Assembly: GCA_002347475.1 (NCBI GenBank)
Contig: DDXI01000130.1
Coordinates: forward strand, 1-6,478
Reading direction: 5' to 3'
Length of the DNA: 6,478 bases
Source: Peptococcaceae bacterium UBA2264
GTDB lineage: Bacteria; Bacillota; Desulfitobacteriia; Desulfitobacteriales; Desulfitobacteriaceae
The position numbers and the translations under genes were made by a program. Below, piece by piece: positions 5,532-6,478 of the stretch (position 1 is the stretch's first letter; the number at the start of each line of letters is the position of its first letter). Below the pieces are notes generated by a model. It was not told where the DNA came from and searched no databases. It was given only the letters and a program-made list of their open reading frames with translations.

Positions 5532-5620
5532 CCATATTCCTCCTTTTTTGCATAAGGCAGCTTGCTGAATTCCGCTTTCTGAAATCCTTCATTAAATCGA
5601 AGCGCAACCAAAAAAGCAAA
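5528..5620 (-). pseudogene. 3' fragment of an unidentified gene between ferredoxin and peroxiredoxin remnant
   Basis: Directly after the ferredoxin TAG, the same - strand frame stays open for 30 codons and reads convincing protein in its second half (RFNEGFQKAEFSKLPYAKKE, then EYG). Its TGA (5530-5528) overlaps the peroxiredoxin start as ATGA, the usual junction of translationally coupled operon genes. There is no start codon with a ribosome binding site. I read it as the tail of a gene whose body was deleted; the family is not recognised. Confidence 0.4.
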
Positions 5621-5809
5621 CTACGCAACAGTTATGGCAGATACCGGACATCCTAATTCTGCTGCTTTGGCGCATGTTTCAGATTGCGCAGGCAACACAT
5701 CAACAAGAACAACCGCTTTATTATTCTCATCAATTGTAAATAAATCTGGGCAAATCGTTACACAAAGTTCGCATCCGATGCAAGTTTTCCTATCAACAGT
5801 AGCTTTCAT
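5621..5809 (-). CDS. Monocluster [4Fe-4S] ferredoxin
   Basis: A 62-aa soluble electron carrier. Cys10, Cys13 and Cys16 (CIGCELC) plus Cys54 before Pro55 form the standard single [4Fe-4S] site. Cys20, in the CP of the first motif, and Cys46 are extra; in related monocluster ferredoxins such a pair forms a disulfide in place of the second cluster. The acidic surface (DENN, DV, E) is usual. ATG 5809 has AAGGAGG 9 nt upstream. It is the first gene after the terminator-like hairpin at 5873-5894 and probably heads the unit with the peroxiredoxin remnant and small membrane protein. Its partner enzyme is not visible. Confidence 0.93.
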   Translation of the reverse strand: MKATVDRKTCIGCELCVTICPDLFTIDENNKAVVLVDVLPAQSETCAKAAELGCPVSAITVA

Positions 5810-5864
5810 TATAAATAACCTCCTTTTTATTCACCTCTGCCTCAGCTCTTCCCACTCCCCCAAA

Positions 5865-5971
5865 CACACAAAAACCGACCTTAAATGGTCGGTTACGCTA
5901 TTAGCTCCAGACGAGGGTAAGCGTCCAAATGCACCCCCGCATTCATCGCTCCCAGTTGGTAAATTATTCTT
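5865..5971 (-). ncRNA. Candidate structured leader RNA or small RNA upstream of the ferredoxin gene
   Basis: A promoter-like pair (5978-6006) and a terminator (5873-5894) bound about 107 nt of - strand transcript with no gene. Two hairpins are visible: AATGC/GCATT (5928-5943) closing a GGGGGU loop, and GACG/CGTC (5910-5925) closing a CUUACCCU loop. The two loops are complementary over five bases (ACCCU with GGGGU, one G-U), so they could kiss. An alternative AGCG/CGCU pairing (5947-5950 with 5920-5923) would enclose the first hairpin and free ACCCUC to form a pseudoknot with its loop. I could not match it to a riboswitch consensus I know. Confidence 0.45.
5873..5894 (-). terminator. Intrinsic terminator between the leader region and the ferredoxin gene
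   Basis: The - strand reads AACCGACC, a six-base loop and GGTCGGTT followed by TTT, an 8-bp perfect stem with a U-run of five. It lies 64 bp upstream of the ferredoxin start. It either ends a small RNA, ends the PPOX-family transcript, or attenuates the ferredoxin operon. Confidence 0.85.
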
Positions 5972-5983
5972 ATCTCGAGAATA
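5965..5983. promoter_or_regulatory. Inverted repeat over -10 and start site, possible operator
   Basis: TATTCT (5965-5970) and AGAATA (5978-5983) are perfect 6-bp arms around a 7-nt centre, which itself overlaps the palindrome TCTCGAGA (5973-5980). Its position over the -10 and predicted start is suited to repression. No known regulator consensus is claimed. Confidence 0.35.
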
Positions 5984-6006
5984 TATCATACCTGAATAAA
6001 CTTCAA
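5978..6006 (-). promoter_or_regulatory. Probable promoter of the leader RNA / ferredoxin unit
   Basis: The - strand has TTGAAG (6006-6001), a 17-nt spacer and TATTCT (5983-5978). Transcription would start near 5971. The -10 is one arm of the inverted repeat at 5965-5983. Confidence 0.5.
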
Positions 6007-6028
6007 TACTTTTTAATAATATTTGTGA

Positions 6029-6445
6029 TTAATTATTTTCAGCCCGCCAGGAAATGACCTCATCCTGAAGATCAGCTGTCATGGCGCTTTCCATCCGAAT
6101 AGTAATTATCGCAATCTCCGGCCCGCTGATAAACTGCTGCATATCCCGGTGGTGCGCCAAATGAAGCGTCCGGTAAAATTCCGTTCTTTGCCCTTGTTCT
6201 ACATCAGCCCGGCCATAAATTGTACAGCTAAGGGGTATCCGGTAAATAAGCAATGCCACCGCCGGATTCTTTTGCATATTAAAAAATTTTTTGGTGTTCT
6301 TCCTGGTACTGATAATGATCAGTTCTTCTTCCGGCAGATAAGTATAATTCATCATCGATAAATGGGGCTTATCGCTCTGGCAGGTTGCTAAAAAACATAT
6401 TTTTTCTCCTTCCAGGAGAGTGTAAACTGATTGTAGTAAGTTCAT
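6029..6445 (-). CDS. Pyridoxamine 5'-phosphate oxidase-like (PPOX) FMN-binding split beta-barrel protein
   Basis: The 138-aa protein has the layout of small flavin-binding PPOX-like proteins: an N-terminal helix (LLQSVYTLLEGEK), the first barrel strand FLATCQSDKPHLSMMNYTYL, a second strand pair ELIIISTRKNTKKFFNMQ followed by NPAVALLI, the GRADVEQG turn, and a C-terminal strand PEIAIITIRMES. Such proteins bind FMN, F420 or heme as dimers, and their substrates usually cannot be told from sequence. True PdxH is longer with a distinctive C-terminus, so it is unlikely to make pyridoxal phosphate. Start ATG 6445 has GAGGGAG 6 nt upstream, and TATTAT (6466-6461) could be its -10, with the -35 near or beyond the window edge. 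It points towards the ferredoxin unit. Confidence 0.85.
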   Translation of the reverse strand: MNLLQSVYTLLEGEKICFLATCQSDKPHLSMMNYTYLPEEELIIISTRKNTKKFFNMQKNPAVALLIYRIPLSCTIYGRADVEQGQRTEFYRTLHLAHHRDMQQFISGPEIAIITIRMESAMTADLQDEVISWRAENN

Positions 6446-6478
6446 AACATACTCCCTCGTATAATAGTATTAGATCCC

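Noticed and set aside
5634..5999. 121-codon open frame on the + strand over the ferredoxin and leader
   Set aside because: It is antisense to a certain ferredoxin and to the leader/terminator region, and has no recognisable domain.
5860..6006. Assignment of the leader to a known riboswitch (fluoride, ZTP, guanidine, c-di-GMP, preQ1, SAM, THF)
   Set aside because: None of the consensus core motifs I remember is present, so it is left as an unassigned structured RNA candidate.
1..6478. CRISPR arrays, tRNA/rRNA genes, insertion sequences, phage or toxin-antitoxin genes
   Set aside because: I looked on both strands and found no spaced repeats, RNA gene motifs, transposase motifs or terminal repeats.

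Overview
The window looks like a chromosomal segment of an anaerobic Firmicute, most likely Clostridia or a relative such as Negativicutes. The grounds are indirect. Nearly every gene has a strong AGGAGG-type ribosome binding site, one gene uses a TTG start, and promoters have A/T-rich sigma-A hexamers. The gene set is also typical: a K+-independent membrane pyrophosphatase, a clostridial-type corrinoid adenosyltransferase, a monocluster ferredoxin and an Rrf2/IscR-type regulator. No species can be named from the sequence.

Layout. Left block, + strand: the 3' part of hppA (H+-pumping pyrophosphatase, cut by the window edge), then a cob(I)alamin adenosyltransferase (cobA/cobO type). Its 3' end overlaps, antisense, the 3' end of a cation diffusion facilitator (czcD-like) on the - strand. 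Everything from czcD to the right edge is on the - strand. A 368-bp gap (2492-2859) holds a cysK terminator, a 17-bp tandem duplication and a short coding-like remnant interrupted by an in-frame TAG. Then comes intact cysK (O-acetylserine sulfhydrylase).

Middle block (3.8-4.5 kb): no intact gene. On the - strand I can read fragments of metY (O-acetylhomoserine sulfhydrylase N-terminus plus a separate internal piece) joined to a frameshifted C-terminal fragment of metA (homoserine O-acyltransferase). This is a decayed homocysteine-synthesis locus directly upstream of cysK. It is preceded by a near-consensus promoter built into an 11-bp perfect inverted repeat, which lies just 3' of an Rrf2-family regulator gene carrying three cysteines placed as in [2Fe-2S] IscR.

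Right block (5.0-6.5 kb, - strand): a probable operon in transcription order of a monocluster ferredoxin, a 3' fragment of an unidentified gene, a peroxiredoxin with an in-frame internal deletion that removes the catalytic cysteine region, and a 70-aa two-helix membrane protein. Upstream lies a short unit with its own promoter, hairpins that could kiss, and an intrinsic terminator just before the ferredoxin; it is a candidate sRNA or attenuating leader. The right edge holds a flavin-binding pyridoxamine-phosphate-oxidase-like protein.

No wholly new multi-gene system is evident. The most interesting points are the palindromic promoter/operator beside the Rrf2 gene, the candidate structured leader RNA, and a local run of deletion remnants (metY, metA, peroxiredoxin and a 3' fragment) among intact sulfur and redox genes.
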